Source of the DNA: an uncultured Bacteroidales bacterium
Lineage (GTDB): Bacteria > Bacteroidota > Bacteroidia > Bacteroidales > Bacteroidaceae
Assembly (NCBI GenBank): GCA_902788275.1
Contig: CADAJV010000002.1
Coordinates: 18,720-82,719, forward strand
Direction of reading: 5' to 3'
DNA length: 64,000 bases
The position numbers were made by a program, and so were the translations under genes. Of the stretch, positions 42,601-51,159 are shown one piece after another. How positions within the stretch are numbered: position 1 is the stretch's first letter; every line of letters begins with the position of its first letter. Below the pieces are notes generated by a model. It was not told the origin of the DNA. It saw only the letters and a list, made by a program, of their open reading frames with translations, and ran no database searches.

Positions 42601-43455
42601 TCAGTGTTTCTTGTATTCGTTGTAAATGGTAACAAGCTCGGTGCAGGCCTTCACATCGTGGACGCGGAGGATGGCGGCGCCTTTCTGCAGAGCCAGGGTG
42701 TTGAGGACGGTGGTGCCGTTCAGGGCCTCGGCTGGCGTGGTGCCCAGCAGCCGGTAGATCATGCTTTTGCGCGAGATGCCGACGAGCAAGGGCTTGCCCA
42801 ACTCGTGCAGTTCCTCCATGTGTGCCATCAGTTGGTAGTTTTGCTGCAGTGTCTTGGCGAAGCCGAAGCCGGGGTCAACGATGATGTCGCATACACCTAA
42901 ATGGTGCAGGCGGTTGATGCGCTGGCTGAAGAAGAGGGTGAGCTCCTCCATCAGGTCTTCCACCGGTGCCTGGGGTGTGGCCTTTATCATTTCCTTGCCG
43001 CCGTGCATTAATATATAAGGTACGTGTAATGCGGCAATGGTGGGAAACATCTGCGGGTCAAGTTCGCCGCCGGCAATGTCGTTGATGATGGCCGCTCCAT
43101 ACTCCTCTACACACATGCGGGCCACGTCGGCGCGGAAGGTGTCAACGGAGATGACGGCCTCGGGGGCTTCGCGACGGATGATGCTGAGGCCGCGGCGCAG
43201 TCGGCTCATCTCCTCGTCGGTGCTGATGTGGTCGGCTCCGGGCCGCGAGGAGTAGGCTCCCACGTCAATGATGTCGCCTCCCTCGTCCAGTATCTGGCGG
43301 GTGCGCAGGGCTATGTCGGTCTCTGCCTCTTTACGGCTGTCGGCATAGAAGGAGTCGGGCGTAAGGTTGAGGATGCCCATCACCCTCGGCACGCTCAGAT
43401 CCATCAGCCGTCCTTTGACATTGATGTCAGGCATTGCATTACAATTTTGCGACAA
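42601..43455 (-). CDS. folP: Dihydropteroate synthase
   Basis: 284 aa TIM barrel of folate synthesis. VMGILNLTPDSFYADSR (pterin/PABA loop), DVGAYSSRPGA and DPGFGFAKTLQQNYQLMA are conserved. The first eight residues (MSQNCNAM) may be non-native; a second ATG lies at 43434. Upstream of the diadenylate cyclase gene. Confidence 0.96.
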   Translation of the reverse strand: MSQNCNAMPDINVKGRLMDLSVPRVMGILNLTPDSFYADSRKEAETDIALRTRQILDEGGDIIDVGAYSSRPGADHISTDEEMSRLRRGLSIIRREAPEAVISVDTFRADVARMCVEEYGAAIINDIAGGELDPQMFPTIAALHVPYILMHGGKEMIKATPQAPVEDLMEELTLFFSQRINRLHHLGVCDIIVDPGFGFAKTLQQNYQLMAHMEELHELGKPLLVGISRKSMIYRLLGTTPAEALNGTTVLNTLALQKGAAILRVHDVKACTELVTIYNEYKKH

Positions 43456-43472
43456 TCGTGCTTGCGTTGTTA

Positions 43473-44144
43473 TCAGTTCCAGGCGGGCAGGGTAGCGCCG
43501 TTGCGGGCATACTGCACCAGCTCCACGTCGAAGATGAGGGTGGAGTAGGCGGGCACTCCTGTGCGCTCCTCCTTGCCATAGGCCAGTTTGGCCGGCACGA
43601 AGATGCGCCAGCGGTCGCCAATATGCATGTGCTGTATGGCGGTGGCGAAGCCACGGGTTATGTCGGTAACATTAAACACGACGGGCACGGCGGTGGTGCG
43701 GTCGAATATCTTGTCTGTCAGTCCCGACTGGCCGCTGTGGTCAAACATCTTGCCGTCGGGGTGCTGCGACGTGGGCATTAGTCTGCCGCAGTAGAATACC
43801 CTCACCTTGTCAGAGCCCAGGGGACATCCGCTGCCTGTGCCGCGCTGCATTATCTGCACGCAGATGGAGTCTTCTGCGGTGTTGGTCAGTGCGGCTGCGC
43901 TGAGGCTGTAGCTCAGGAAGGTGCGCCAGTCGCAGTTCTCCTCCCAGCTGTCGCCGTAGGCATTCTTGGCCTGCGCTATCTGGTGCAGCGCATTGGAGCG
44001 CACGTCAGCAAAGTATGCCTCATTGCGATTGCGCCAGTTGGCAAACTCATCGGTGGTGGTGTCTTCGTCGTTCTCGCTGCACGCGGTGAGTAGCGGTGTC
44101 ACTGCCATCGCAATTATTGTCAGTAGGAAAAGGGCTTTCTTCAT
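43473..44144 (-). CDS. FKBP-type peptidyl-prolyl isomerase lipoprotein
   Basis: 223 aa from the ATG at 44144, which begins a clear lipoprotein signal (TPLLTAC, Cys near 22). The C-terminal half is an FKBP domain (RVFYCGRLMPTSQ ... FATAIQHMHIGDRWRIFVPA, GVPAYSTLIFDVELV). It should assist folding of exported proteins. The gap to glyS upstream is 23 bp. Confidence 0.9.
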   Translation of the reverse strand: MKKALFLLTIIAMAVTPLLTACSENDEDTTTDEFANWRNRNEAYFADVRSNALHQIAQAKNAYGDSWEENCDWRTFLSYSLSAAALTNTAEDSICVQIMQRGTGSGCPLGSDKVRVFYCGRLMPTSQHPDGKMFDHSGQSGLTDKIFDRTTAVPVVFNVTDITRGFATAIQHMHIGDRWRIFVPAKLAYGKEERTGVPAYSTLIFDVELVQYARNGATLPAWN

Positions 44145-44167
44145 CTCTTCTCTGTTTTCTAAAAAAG

Positions 44168-45706
44168 TCAAATCTTCTTGAGCAGTGAGGTGAGGCTCAC
44201 CTTGTCCTCAATGATTGAGCGGAGGTCGCTGATGTTGACGCGGTGCTGCTCCATGGTGTCGCGGTCGCGCAGTGTCACGGTGTTGTCCTGCAGTGTGTCG
44301 TGGTCCACGGTAATGCAGTAGGGGGTGCCGATGGCGTCCTGGCGGCGGTAGCGCTTGCCGATGGTGTCCTTTTCCTCATACTTGCAGTTGAAGTGGAACT
44401 TCAGGTCTTGCATAATCTCCTGTGCCTTCTCGGGCAGGCCGTCCTTCTTGACCAGGGGCAGCACGGCCAGTTTGACGGGTGCCAGGGCTGCGGGCAGGTG
44501 GAGCACGGTGCGTACGTCGCCGCCCTCCAGCTGCTCCTCCTCGTAGGAGTGGCACATGATGCTTAGGAACATGCGGTCAACGCCGATGGATGTCTCGATT
44601 ACGTAGGGGGTGTAGCTCTGGTTGTTCTCGGGGTCGAAGTATTCAATCTTCTTGCCGGAGTACTTGGCATGCTGCTTGAGGTCGAAGTCGGTGCGGCTGT
44701 GGATGCCCTCCACCTCCTTGAATCCGAACGGCATGTGGAACTCAATGTCGGTGGCTGCGTTGGCATAGTGGGCCAGTTTCTCATGGTCGTGGAACCGGTA
44801 GTTCTCTGCGCCGAAGCCCAGGGCCAGGTGCCAGGCCATGCGGGTCTGCTTCCACTGGCGGAACCACTCCATCTCGGTGCCTGGCTTAACGAAGAACTGC
44901 ATCTCCATCTGCTCAAACTCCCTCATGCGGAAGATAAACTGGCGGGCAACAATCTCGTTGCGGAAGGCCTTGCCTATCTGTGCAATGCCGAAGGGCAACT
45001 TCATGCGGCCCGTCTTCTGCACGTTGAGGTAGTTGACGAAGATGCCCTGAGCTGTCTCGGGGCGCAGGTAGATGGTTGAGGCGCCATCGGCGGTGGAGCC
45101 CACCTCGGTCTTAAACATAAGGTTAAACTGGCGCACCTCGGTCCAGTTGCGTGTGCCGCTGATGGGGCATACTATCTCCTCGTCCAGTATGATCTGGCGC
45201 AGCTCGTTGAGGTCCATGGCCTTCATGGCCTTGGCGTAGCGGGCGTGGAGGGCATCGCGTTTTTCCTTCAGCTCAAGCACGCGGCCGTTGGTGGCGAGGA
45301 ACTGGGCCTCGTCGAAGGCTTCCTTGAAGCGCTTGCGCCCCTTGACCACCTCCTTGTCAATTTTCTCCTCGTACTTGCCAATCTGATCCTCAATCAGCAC
45401 ATCAGCGCGGTAGCGCTTCTTGGAGTCGCGGTTGTCGATAAGGGGGTCATTGAAGGCGTCAACGTGTCCGCTGGCCTTCCACACGGTGGGGTGCATAAAC
45501 ACGGCGGCATCTATGCCCACGATATTGTCGTGGAGCAGCACCATCGACTTCCACCAGTATTGTTTAATGTTGTTTTTCAGCTCTACGCCGTTCTGGCCAT
45601 AGTCATAGACAGCGCCGAGGCCGTCGTAGATATCACTTGAGGGAAAAACAAATCCGTACTCCTTGCAGTGGGATACGATTTTCTTGAAAACATCTTCTTG
45701 TGCCAT
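44168..45706 (-). CDS. glyS: Glycyl-tRNA synthetase
   Basis: 512-aa class II enzyme of the single-chain (alpha-2) type. GLGAVYDYGQNGVELKNNIK at the N terminus, RPETAQGIFVNYLNVQKTGR, FRNEIVARQFIFRMREFEQM and the C-terminal anticodon-binding region are conserved. Its promoter overlaps the end of dsbD, and its leader is a heptamer array. Confidence 0.97.
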   Translation of the reverse strand: MAQEDVFKKIVSHCKEYGFVFPSSDIYDGLGAVYDYGQNGVELKNNIKQYWWKSMVLLHDNIVGIDAAVFMHPTVWKASGHVDAFNDPLIDNRDSKKRYRADVLIEDQIGKYEEKIDKEVVKGRKRFKEAFDEAQFLATNGRVLELKEKRDALHARYAKAMKAMDLNELRQIILDEEIVCPISGTRNWTEVRQFNLMFKTEVGSTADGASTIYLRPETAQGIFVNYLNVQKTGRMKLPFGIAQIGKAFRNEIVARQFIFRMREFEQMEMQFFVKPGTEMEWFRQWKQTRMAWHLALGFGAENYRFHDHEKLAHYANAATDIEFHMPFGFKEVEGIHSRTDFDLKQHAKYSGKKIEYFDPENNQSYTPYVIETSIGVDRMFLSIMCHSYEEEQLEGGDVRTVLHLPAALAPVKLAVLPLVKKDGLPEKAQEIMQDLKFHFNCKYEEKDTIGKRYRRQDAIGTPYCITVDHDTLQDNTVTLRDRDTMEQHRVNISDLRSIIEDKVSLTSLLKKI

Positions 45707-45716
45707 ATATAAAATG

Positions 45717-45744
45717 GGTTATAGGTTATGGGTTACAGGTTAGA
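45717..45744. repeat. GGTTATR heptamers in the glyS leader
   Basis: Four exact-length 7-bp units: GGTTATA, GGTTATG, GGTTACA, GGTTAGA. The same words occur on the other strand inside dsbD near 47050. Confidence 0.82.
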
Positions 45745-45749
45745 GAAGG

Positions 45750-45757
45750 CAAAATTA
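45750..45757 (-). promoter_or_regulatory. -7 promoter box of glyS
   Basis: The minus strand reads TAATTTTG. It overlaps the dsbD stop codon and lies 43 bp before the glyS ATG. Confidence 0.55.
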
Positions 45758-47884
45758 GTCATTTTCTGCGACATTGAGAAATCTGATGAACTTTTCCACG
45801 TCAGTGTCGTAGCTGTAGGGTGCTTTCAGCGGCTCGCCGTTGGGGCTGACCAGCACGTAGAAGGGTTGCACGTTGGCGCCAAACCGGCGTCGCTGCAGGT
45901 AGCTCCATTTGCTGCCCACGGTGCGCAGGGTGGTGGTGCGCCCGTTGTCGTCCACCTCTATGCGCTGCGGCAGGGCAGTCTTGTCGTCCACAAAGAGAGA
46001 GATAAGCACAAGGTCCTCCCTCAGTAGCTTGGCCACCTCGGGGTCGTTCCATACGTTCATCTCCATCTCGCGGCAGTTGACGCAGCCATAGCCTGTGAAG
46101 TCGAGCAGCACATTCTTGTTATGCTTGCGTGCATAGGCCATGCCCTCGTCGTAGTCTGTAAACTGGGCCTCCACCACCTCGCCGTAGTAGCGCAGATGCT
46201 GCGTGCTCATGGGTGGAGCGAAGGCGCTGATGGCCTTGAGCGGCTTGCCCAGCACTCCCGGCACCATGTAGGCCGCGAAGGCCAGGCATACCATGGCCAG
46301 GCATATCCTTACCGGTGTGCGCCTGGGCTTGGCACCGCCGTCAATGGGCAGCCTGACAACACCCAGCAGCCAGAGGGCCAGCACCACGGCCAGCACAATC
46401 CATATCACGATAAACACATCGCGGCTGAGCAGGTGCCAGCCATAGGCCATGTCGGCCACGCTGAGAAACTTGAAGGCAAAAGCCACCTCCACAAAACCCA
46501 GCACCACCTTCAGCGTGTTCATCCACCGCCCGCTCTTGGGAGCCTTTTTCAGCATGGCAGGAAACATGGCAAACAGCGTGAAGGGCAGCGCCAGGGCCAC
46601 AGCGAAGCCCAGCATGCACACCAGTGGACCCATCAGGTTGCCCATCGTGGCCACCTCCACCAGCATGAAGCCTACTATGGGACCTGTGCACGAGAAACTG
46701 ACCAGCGCCAGGGTGAACGCCATGATGAAGATGCTCAGCACCCCCGTGGTACTGTCGGCCTTGCTGTCGGCCTTGTTGCTCCACGACGAGGGCAGCTGCA
46801 GTTCAAAAAATCCCATGAAACTCAGTCCGAAGGCCACCAGCATCACAAAGAAGAAAATATTGGCCACGGCGTTGGTGGACAGCGAGTTAAGCGCGTCGGC
46901 ACCCATCAGCAGGGTGACCACCACAGCCAGCAGCATATATATTACGATAATGCTCAGGCCGTAGAGCAGGGCATCGCGGATACCTTTGTTCTTTGAAAAT
47001 TGAAAACTAAAAATTGAAAAATGAGATTTAGGTTCCGGACTAGGCTTATCTAACCTATAACCACTAACCTCCGACTTTTCATTCTTACTGTTTCGTTTGA
47101 GGAAGAAGCTCACCGTCATCGGGATAATCGGCCACACGCAGGGAGTGAGCACGGCAATAAGTCCGCCCACGAAGCCCATGAGGAAGAGCCATAGCCAACC
47201 GGCTCCTGCCCATTGGCCGTTGACCGTAGATGGCAGTTCATTGTCAGCCGCCCTGTTGAGGGCCTTAATCTTGTCCACGCGGCTTGCCCAGAGGATGGAG
47301 TCGTAGTTGTTTGAAAATTGAGAATTGAGAGTTTCCTCCCCTTTAGGGGGCTGGGGGGCCTCCTCCCCTTTAGGGGGCTGGGGGGCCTCCTCCTCTTTAG
47401 GGGGGCTGGGGGCTTCCTCCCCTTTAGGCTGGAGAGCTCCCTTGAAGGCCACCTCCACGGCAGTGGGGGGAGTACAGCTGTGGTCGTTGCAGGCGCCATA
47501 CTCCAGGTAGCCCTTCAGGCTGTACTCCGGCGCTGTGACGGCCATGTGCTGTTCAAAGATGCAGGAGCCCTCGTGAAAACTCAGCTCGCGGCCGAATATC
47601 TCGTCGTAGCTCCTTTTGGCCTTTGTCAGGGCGCGCAGCTTGCCTATTGGCCTGAGTCCTTTGGCCTCGTCGATGTTAAACGTAGCAGGCGTGGGACCGC
47701 CCTCACCCACATCGGTGGAATAGACGTGCCATCCCTGTTCAATTGTCCCTTTGAAGGTAATGACTATCTCCTTGTCGCCCACCGCCTTATTGGTGACGGT
47801 AAACTTGGCGGGCTCCGCCCATTGCGCCGTCGCGCAGCAGGTTGTTAGCAGAATAAACAGTATATATGTGATTGTGCGGTGCAT
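45755..47884 (-). CDS. dsbD: Thiol:disulfide interchange protein DsbD
   Basis: 709 aa: signal peptide, N-terminal DsbD alpha domain (about 20-150), eight-helix membrane domain (about 235-535) and a C-terminal thioredoxin domain with CVNC (TGYGCVNCREMEMNVW). It moves electrons to the periplasm. Two repeat-derived insertions interrupt it: a Pro/Glu/Lys linker with four SPPKEEE/PQPPKGEE units (about 155-185), and KSEVSGYRLDKPSPEPKSHF with its neighbours (about 275-303) between two helices. Confidence 0.95.
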   Translation of the reverse strand: MHRTITYILFILLTTCCATAQWAEPAKFTVTNKAVGDKEIVITFKGTIEQGWHVYSTDVGEGGPTPATFNIDEAKGLRPIGKLRALTKAKRSYDEIFGRELSFHEGSCIFEQHMAVTAPEYSLKGYLEYGACNDHSCTPPTAVEVAFKGALQPKGEEAPSPPKEEEAPQPPKGEEAPQPPKGEETLNSQFSNNYDSILWASRVDKIKALNRAADNELPSTVNGQWAGAGWLWLFLMGFVGGLIAVLTPCVWPIIPMTVSFFLKRNSKNEKSEVSGYRLDKPSPEPKSHFSIFSFQFSKNKGIRDALLYGLSIIVIYMLLAVVVTLLMGADALNSLSTNAVANIFFFVMLVAFGLSFMGFFELQLPSSWSNKADSKADSTTGVLSIFIMAFTLALVSFSCTGPIVGFMLVEVATMGNLMGPLVCMLGFAVALALPFTLFAMFPAMLKKAPKSGRWMNTLKVVLGFVEVAFAFKFLSVADMAYGWHLLSRDVFIVIWIVLAVVLALWLLGVVRLPIDGGAKPRRTPVRICLAMVCLAFAAYMVPGVLGKPLKAISAFAPPMSTQHLRYYGEVVEAQFTDYDEGMAYARKHNKNVLLDFTGYGCVNCREMEMNVWNDPEVAKLLREDLVLISLFVDDKTALPQRIEVDDNGRTTTLRTVGSKWSYLQRRRFGANVQPFYVLVSPNGEPLKAPYSYDTDVEKFIRFLNVAEND
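46990..47090. repeat. In-frame heptamer run inside the dsbD membrane domain
   Basis: Plus-strand words GAAAATT, GAAAACT, AAAAATT, GAAAAAT and then TAACCTATAACC, ACTAACCTCC are translated on the minus strand as a hydrophilic loop. The TAACC words match the GGTTATR array at 45717. Confidence 0.72.
47315..47430. repeat. In-frame CCCCTTTAGGGGGCTGGGG repeats in dsbD
   Basis: Four tandem units of about 27-30 bp, each partly palindromic, encode repeated EEAPQPPKG blocks followed by a LNSQFSNN segment. One unit plus that tail recurs in glpB at 38101. Confidence 0.85.
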
Positions 47885-47888
47885 GAGT

Positions 47889-47975
47889 CACTACCTATTT
47901 GAAATTTGAAATTTGAGCTTTGAGATTTTCCTCTATTCTCTGTTCTTTGTTTTCTATTCTCTGTTTTCTAAATCA
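47889..47975. repeat. Heptamer runs in the dsbD leader
   Basis: TGAAATT, TGAAATT, TGAGCTT, TGAGATT and then TCTATTC, TCTGTTC, TTTGTTT, TCTATTC, TCTGTTT, TCTAAAT, all with a 7-bp period, lie between the dsbD promoter and its ATG. Confidence 0.78.
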
Positions 47976-48011
47976 TAGGGTGTGCTGCCTAACTTGGCTC
48001 GCAAAGCGAGG

Positions 48012-48019
48012 CAAAGTTA
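48012..48019 (-). promoter_or_regulatory. -7 promoter box of dsbD
   Basis: The minus strand reads TAACTTTG, 127 bp before the dsbD ATG. Confidence 0.55.
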
Positions 48020-48044
48020 CAACAATCCTGCGGATATTGCCCCC

Positions 48045-48570
48045 GCGAAGCCCGAAATTATGCGCGCGTGTATAATATATGGTCGCGTGCGCGAGGAAAA
48101 TAAAGCCGAGCTCGAGGAAAATAAAGCCGAGCTCGTCAACTTTATCTCCGTCGAGCCGCAACCTAAACGCGAGCTCCTGCAATCTAATCGCGTGCTCCTG
48201 TAATAATTACTAAGTAATTTTCAAAAGCTCTTAATGAATTTTTAAAAATTTCTAAGGAATCTTCAAAAACTTCTAAGGAATTTTCAAAAATTCCTTAGGA
48301 ATTATTTAAAATTCTTAAGGAATTATTCAAAATTCTTAAGGAATTTTCGCAGGAGCTTGGCTTTAGATTATAGTTCCACGCGTTAAGGCTTCGTTTTCAC
48401 GCGATTAGGCTTCGTTTCCAGGCTATTAATTTTTTTTTTCTCGCTATTAAAAAATTTATTCTCGCTATTAGGATTCGGCTCCACGCGATTGCGGATTTTC
48501 TTTATATGTTTGCGGATTTTCTTCACTTGATTTCGGATTTTCTCTACACGATTTTGCGTTGTGCTCTTGG
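48045..48570. repeat. 21-bp-phased repeat array D
   Basis: About 25 units of 21 bp. The left arm has CGAGGAAAATAAAGCCGAGC twice and CCTGCAATCTAATCGCGTGC. The core at about 48200-48345 repeats CTTAAGGAATTATTCAAAAT variants. The right arm has CACGCGATTAGGCTTCG. A third type repeats TTTGCGGATTTTCTT. Only one slip, in a T run near 48430, is seen. It lies between two minus-strand genes (upstream of dsbD). Confidence 0.92.
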
Positions 48571-48727
48571 GTTTTGCGGTGCTGGTGGATTGGCCGGAGG
48601 CGCAGGAGAAAGATTTCTTACTGTAAGGAGACAAAAAAAAATCCGGCCTGTGCTTCTCAGCGAGGGCCGGAGGGGATTTAGCCATGCATGTTCAAACTTA
48701 AATTTTGTGTATGTGTGATTTATTCTT
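48571..48727. other. Intergenic stretch downstream of the 335-aa gene
   Basis: Contains AAAAAAAAATCCGGCCTG and AGGGCCGG words that can pair as a hairpin (minus-strand CCGGCCCT ... AGGCCGG followed by a T-tract), a plausible terminator for the 335-aa gene. No gene is seen. Confidence 0.5.
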
Positions 48728-49735
48728 TTAGTAGCGTATTTTTTTTATCAGTTTTTCCATTTTGTCGGTTGTCTTCTGCGCCTGCTTGTGCAGCTTGCGC
48801 AGGCGCTGGTTGATATGGCGGCGCTCACCGGGATTGTGGACGTTGTCTTTGTACTGCTGCTCCAGGGTATTGATCTGGTCTTGTTGCATTTCCAGCAGTT
48901 GTTTATAGGCATTGAGCTTCTTTGCGATAATGCTTTGCTTCGTTATGACGGCAGGCGACCATCCGGCCACGTCCTTTGAAATGCGGAGCCCGTCAGGAAG
49001 TTTGTCCATGTCTTTGCGGAATTTCTCCATATCGATTTTGTATATCTCCATGCCTTGCTTATATTTCTCCATGCCTTGCTTATATTTCTCCATACCCTGC
49101 AGGTATTTGCTCATATCAAGCTCCGCAAGACACGTGTCAACACCAATTGTGGTTATCTCCGGCATTCCGTTGTTCGAACTGAAGGAAAAAGAAAAACTCT
49201 TGTTTTCTTTCTCCATGAGGTCGGGGCGCAGGGATGTGATCATGTAGATTTTGCCTTTTATTACATCGCCATCTTTCTCCCACAGCAGGGTGTAATTGTC
49301 GCGCAGCCGTGGATTGTTGTTGTTCTTGACGTTGATGTAGTAGTAGCCCTGATTGTCTTGTGTGCGGGTTATGATGTACTTGTCGGGAGTGTCGCCTGTA
49401 CAAATTCTGAATGTGTCTTTGTGGCCGGGCTCATAGAGTCCGTATTGATAGCTTAGGGGTGCATCTTTTTCAAATGCTTGTCTGGCATCTCTTATGACAT
49501 GTTTGTATTCCTCTACTTGAAAGGTATAGACTTTAACGGAGTGTTCTATTGAATTGTCTGTGGCATTCCGTTTCTCTTCAAGGAGTGTTTCTGAAGGAAC
49601 TTGGTACCATCCGATGATGTCATCAAACACAGCAATCACGTTGGTGGGCGGAGTGGACGGTGCTTCATCAACAGGTGTTGCGTAGCAGCCCAGTGTAGCT
49701 GCGAGGAGTGCGATTGTCAGGATTCTTGTTTTCAT
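48728..49735 (-). CDS. Exported protein with tandem 7-residue repeats, third gene of the ECF sigma cluster
   Basis: 335 aa; signal peptide about 1-20. A beta-rich central part is followed at about 210-245 by heptads GMEKYKQ, GMEKYKQ, GMEIYKI, DMEKFRK and DMDKLPD, then a basic helical C terminus. The heptads are encoded by near-identical 21-bp DNA units at 49018-49105, the same period as the non-coding arrays. Function unknown; it follows an ECF sigma factor and a membrane partner. Confidence 0.75.
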   Translation of the reverse strand: MKTRILTIALLAATLGCYATPVDEAPSTPPTNVIAVFDDIIGWYQVPSETLLEEKRNATDNSIEHSVKVYTFQVEEYKHVIRDARQAFEKDAPLSYQYGLYEPGHKDTFRICTGDTPDKYIITRTQDNQGYYYINVKNNNNPRLRDNYTLLWEKDGDVIKGKIYMITSLRPDLMEKENKSFSFSFSSNNGMPEITTIGVDTCLAELDMSKYLQGMEKYKQGMEKYKQGMEIYKIDMEKFRKDMDKLPDGLRISKDVAGWSPAVITKQSIIAKKLNAYKQLLEMQQDQINTLEQQYKDNVHNPGERRHINQRLRKLHKQAQKTTDKMEKLIKKIRY

Positions 49736-49753
49736 AATTTTATGTTTTAAGTG

Positions 49754-50560
49754 TTAATTGTTTGCGAGGAACTGTTCCAGTCGTCGGAGATTGTGGCGCG
49801 ATACTTCTATGTCGTTCTGATACTGCGCTATGATGCGCTGGCGGTATATTTCCTGCAGCTTCTGTATGTCCTCCTCAGTGTAGATAAGGTTCTGCGGGTT
49901 GTTGATGGGCAGGTCGGTCTCGCTGTATGCCGCGAAGTGGAGGTTGTCATCCTTTGTTTCTATTTCGGGGACAGCGGTTTCTGTCTCGGCTTTAGCAATG
50001 AGGGGCTCGTCATGCGCCACTGCCTGCTCGGTAGCCACCTCTGTGCCTATGGCGGGAGAAATGTCTGTCTCTGCGGGCGGGGCGTAGGTGTCCGTTGGTT
50101 TGCTCACGGGTTTTGCCTCTGCTATTTGATTTGCATGAGTCTTGACAACTGATTTTCCCTCTGAGTCGGTGGGAGTGTCGCCGTTTTCGGTGGTGATGGT
50201 GTCTGTGCTTTGCTCCTGAGCGTCTGTCTTTGCAACAGCCTGATGCGTTGGCTCATTGCGGAGCATCGTGCTGCCGATGACAAGCAGTATGGCTGCCACG
50301 GCTGCCGCTGCGCCCAGCCAGTAGAGGGGCCTGACCTTGCGCTTGGCGGGCTGGGGCTCGGCGGTGAGCGCTGCCAGCTCGTTGTCCGTAAGTTCGTAGG
50401 CATCAGTCTGGAAGCTGAGGAAGAGCTCGCGGTAGGGCTGCCACTCTTCGGGCACGTTCTCGGCGCTCTGGAAGTAGTCGGCCAGCATCTGCTCCTCGGC
50501 CTCGGTGGTCTGGGCGTTGAGGAAGCGGTTGAGCAGGGTGTCTATTTCTTGGTGTGTCAT
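49754..50560 (-). CDS. Single-pass membrane protein, likely anti-sigma partner
   Basis: 268 aa. The N-terminal 70 residues are cytoplasmic and acidic (EIDTLLNRFLNAQTTEAEEQ), a membrane helix lies at about 80-98 (LGAAAAVAAILLVIGSTML), and a long acidic Thr/Glu-rich periplasmic region follows. It starts 3 bp after the sigma gene, which fits an anti-sigma factor. The N-terminal family could not be confirmed by eye. Confidence 0.72.
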   Translation of the reverse strand: MTHQEIDTLLNRFLNAQTTEAEEQMLADYFQSAENVPEEWQPYRELFLSFQTDAYELTDNELAALTAEPQPAKRKVRPLYWLGAAAAVAAILLVIGSTMLRNEPTHQAVAKTDAQEQSTDTITTENGDTPTDSEGKSVVKTHANQIAEAKPVSKPTDTYAPPAETDISPAIGTEVATEQAVAHDEPLIAKAETETAVPEIETKDDNLHFAAYSETDLPINNPQNLIYTEEDIQKLQEIYRQRIIAQYQNDIEVSRHNLRRLEQFLANN

Positions 50561-50563
50561 GGT

Positions 50564-51058
50564 TCAGAGGGTTTTCATTTGGGTGATGAGCATTTGGCGC
50601 AGGCGGCTGATTCGCTGTCTTACTGCCCCTTCGGTGGTGCCGAGCATCAGTGCAATCTGTGAGTAGGAGAGCTGGTCGATGTTGCGCATCTTCAGCAGGA
50701 CGCGATCGGCGGCTGGCAGACGAGTGATGAGGCGGTGCATCTGGGTGCTCCTCTCGCGGACCTCCATCAGTGTGTCGGGGCTGTTGTCGGCGGTGGCCAC
50801 GTCTTGCTGCTCCAGTGGCAGGGCTTGCCTCACCTTTTGGTTGCGCAGGGTGTTGAGGGCTGTGTTGCGTATGGCGGCATGGGCTACCTTGCCCATCTCT
50901 CCGGCGTCGGCAAAGCGTTCCCTGGCGGCCCAGAGCTTCATCAGCACTTCCTGCACTGTGTCCTCGGCATCGTCTGCCGAGGTCAGCAGCTGGCTGGCCG
51001 TGCGGAGCATGTCGCTGCGCTGTTGTTGCACAAAGGTGATGAATGTCTCTGCTGTCAT
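50564..51058 (-). CDS. ECF RNA polymerase sigma factor
   Basis: 164 aa from the ATG at 51058 (an earlier in-frame start adds 10 residues). Sigma region 2 (LLTSADDAEDTVQEVLMKLW) and region 4 (QLSYSQIALMLGTTEGAVRQ) are visible. It should direct a small regulon, probably including its own operon with the two following genes. Confidence 0.93.
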   Translation of the reverse strand: MTAETFITFVQQQRSDMLRTASQLLTSADDAEDTVQEVLMKLWAARERFADAGEMGKVAHAAIRNTALNTLRNQKVRQALPLEQQDVATADNSPDTLMEVRERSTQMHRLITRLPAADRVLLKMRNIDQLSYSQIALMLGTTEGAVRQRISRLRQMLITQMKTL

Positions 51059-51159
51059 CTTTTGGGGGCTTTCATCTATATAACACACAAAGTGCCGTTT
51101 TGTGACATGGGAAACGGCACTTTTTTCCGGGAACCGAAAAAATCTTTCTTTTCCTTGCG

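Noticed and set aside
1019-48570. CRISPR arrays as an explanation for the repeat clusters
   Set aside because: There is no constant repeat with unique spacers, the units are contiguous 21-mers, and no cas genes are present.
48383-48685. Minus-strand open frame with KKIRNRVE-type repeats
   Set aside because: By-product of array D periodicity.
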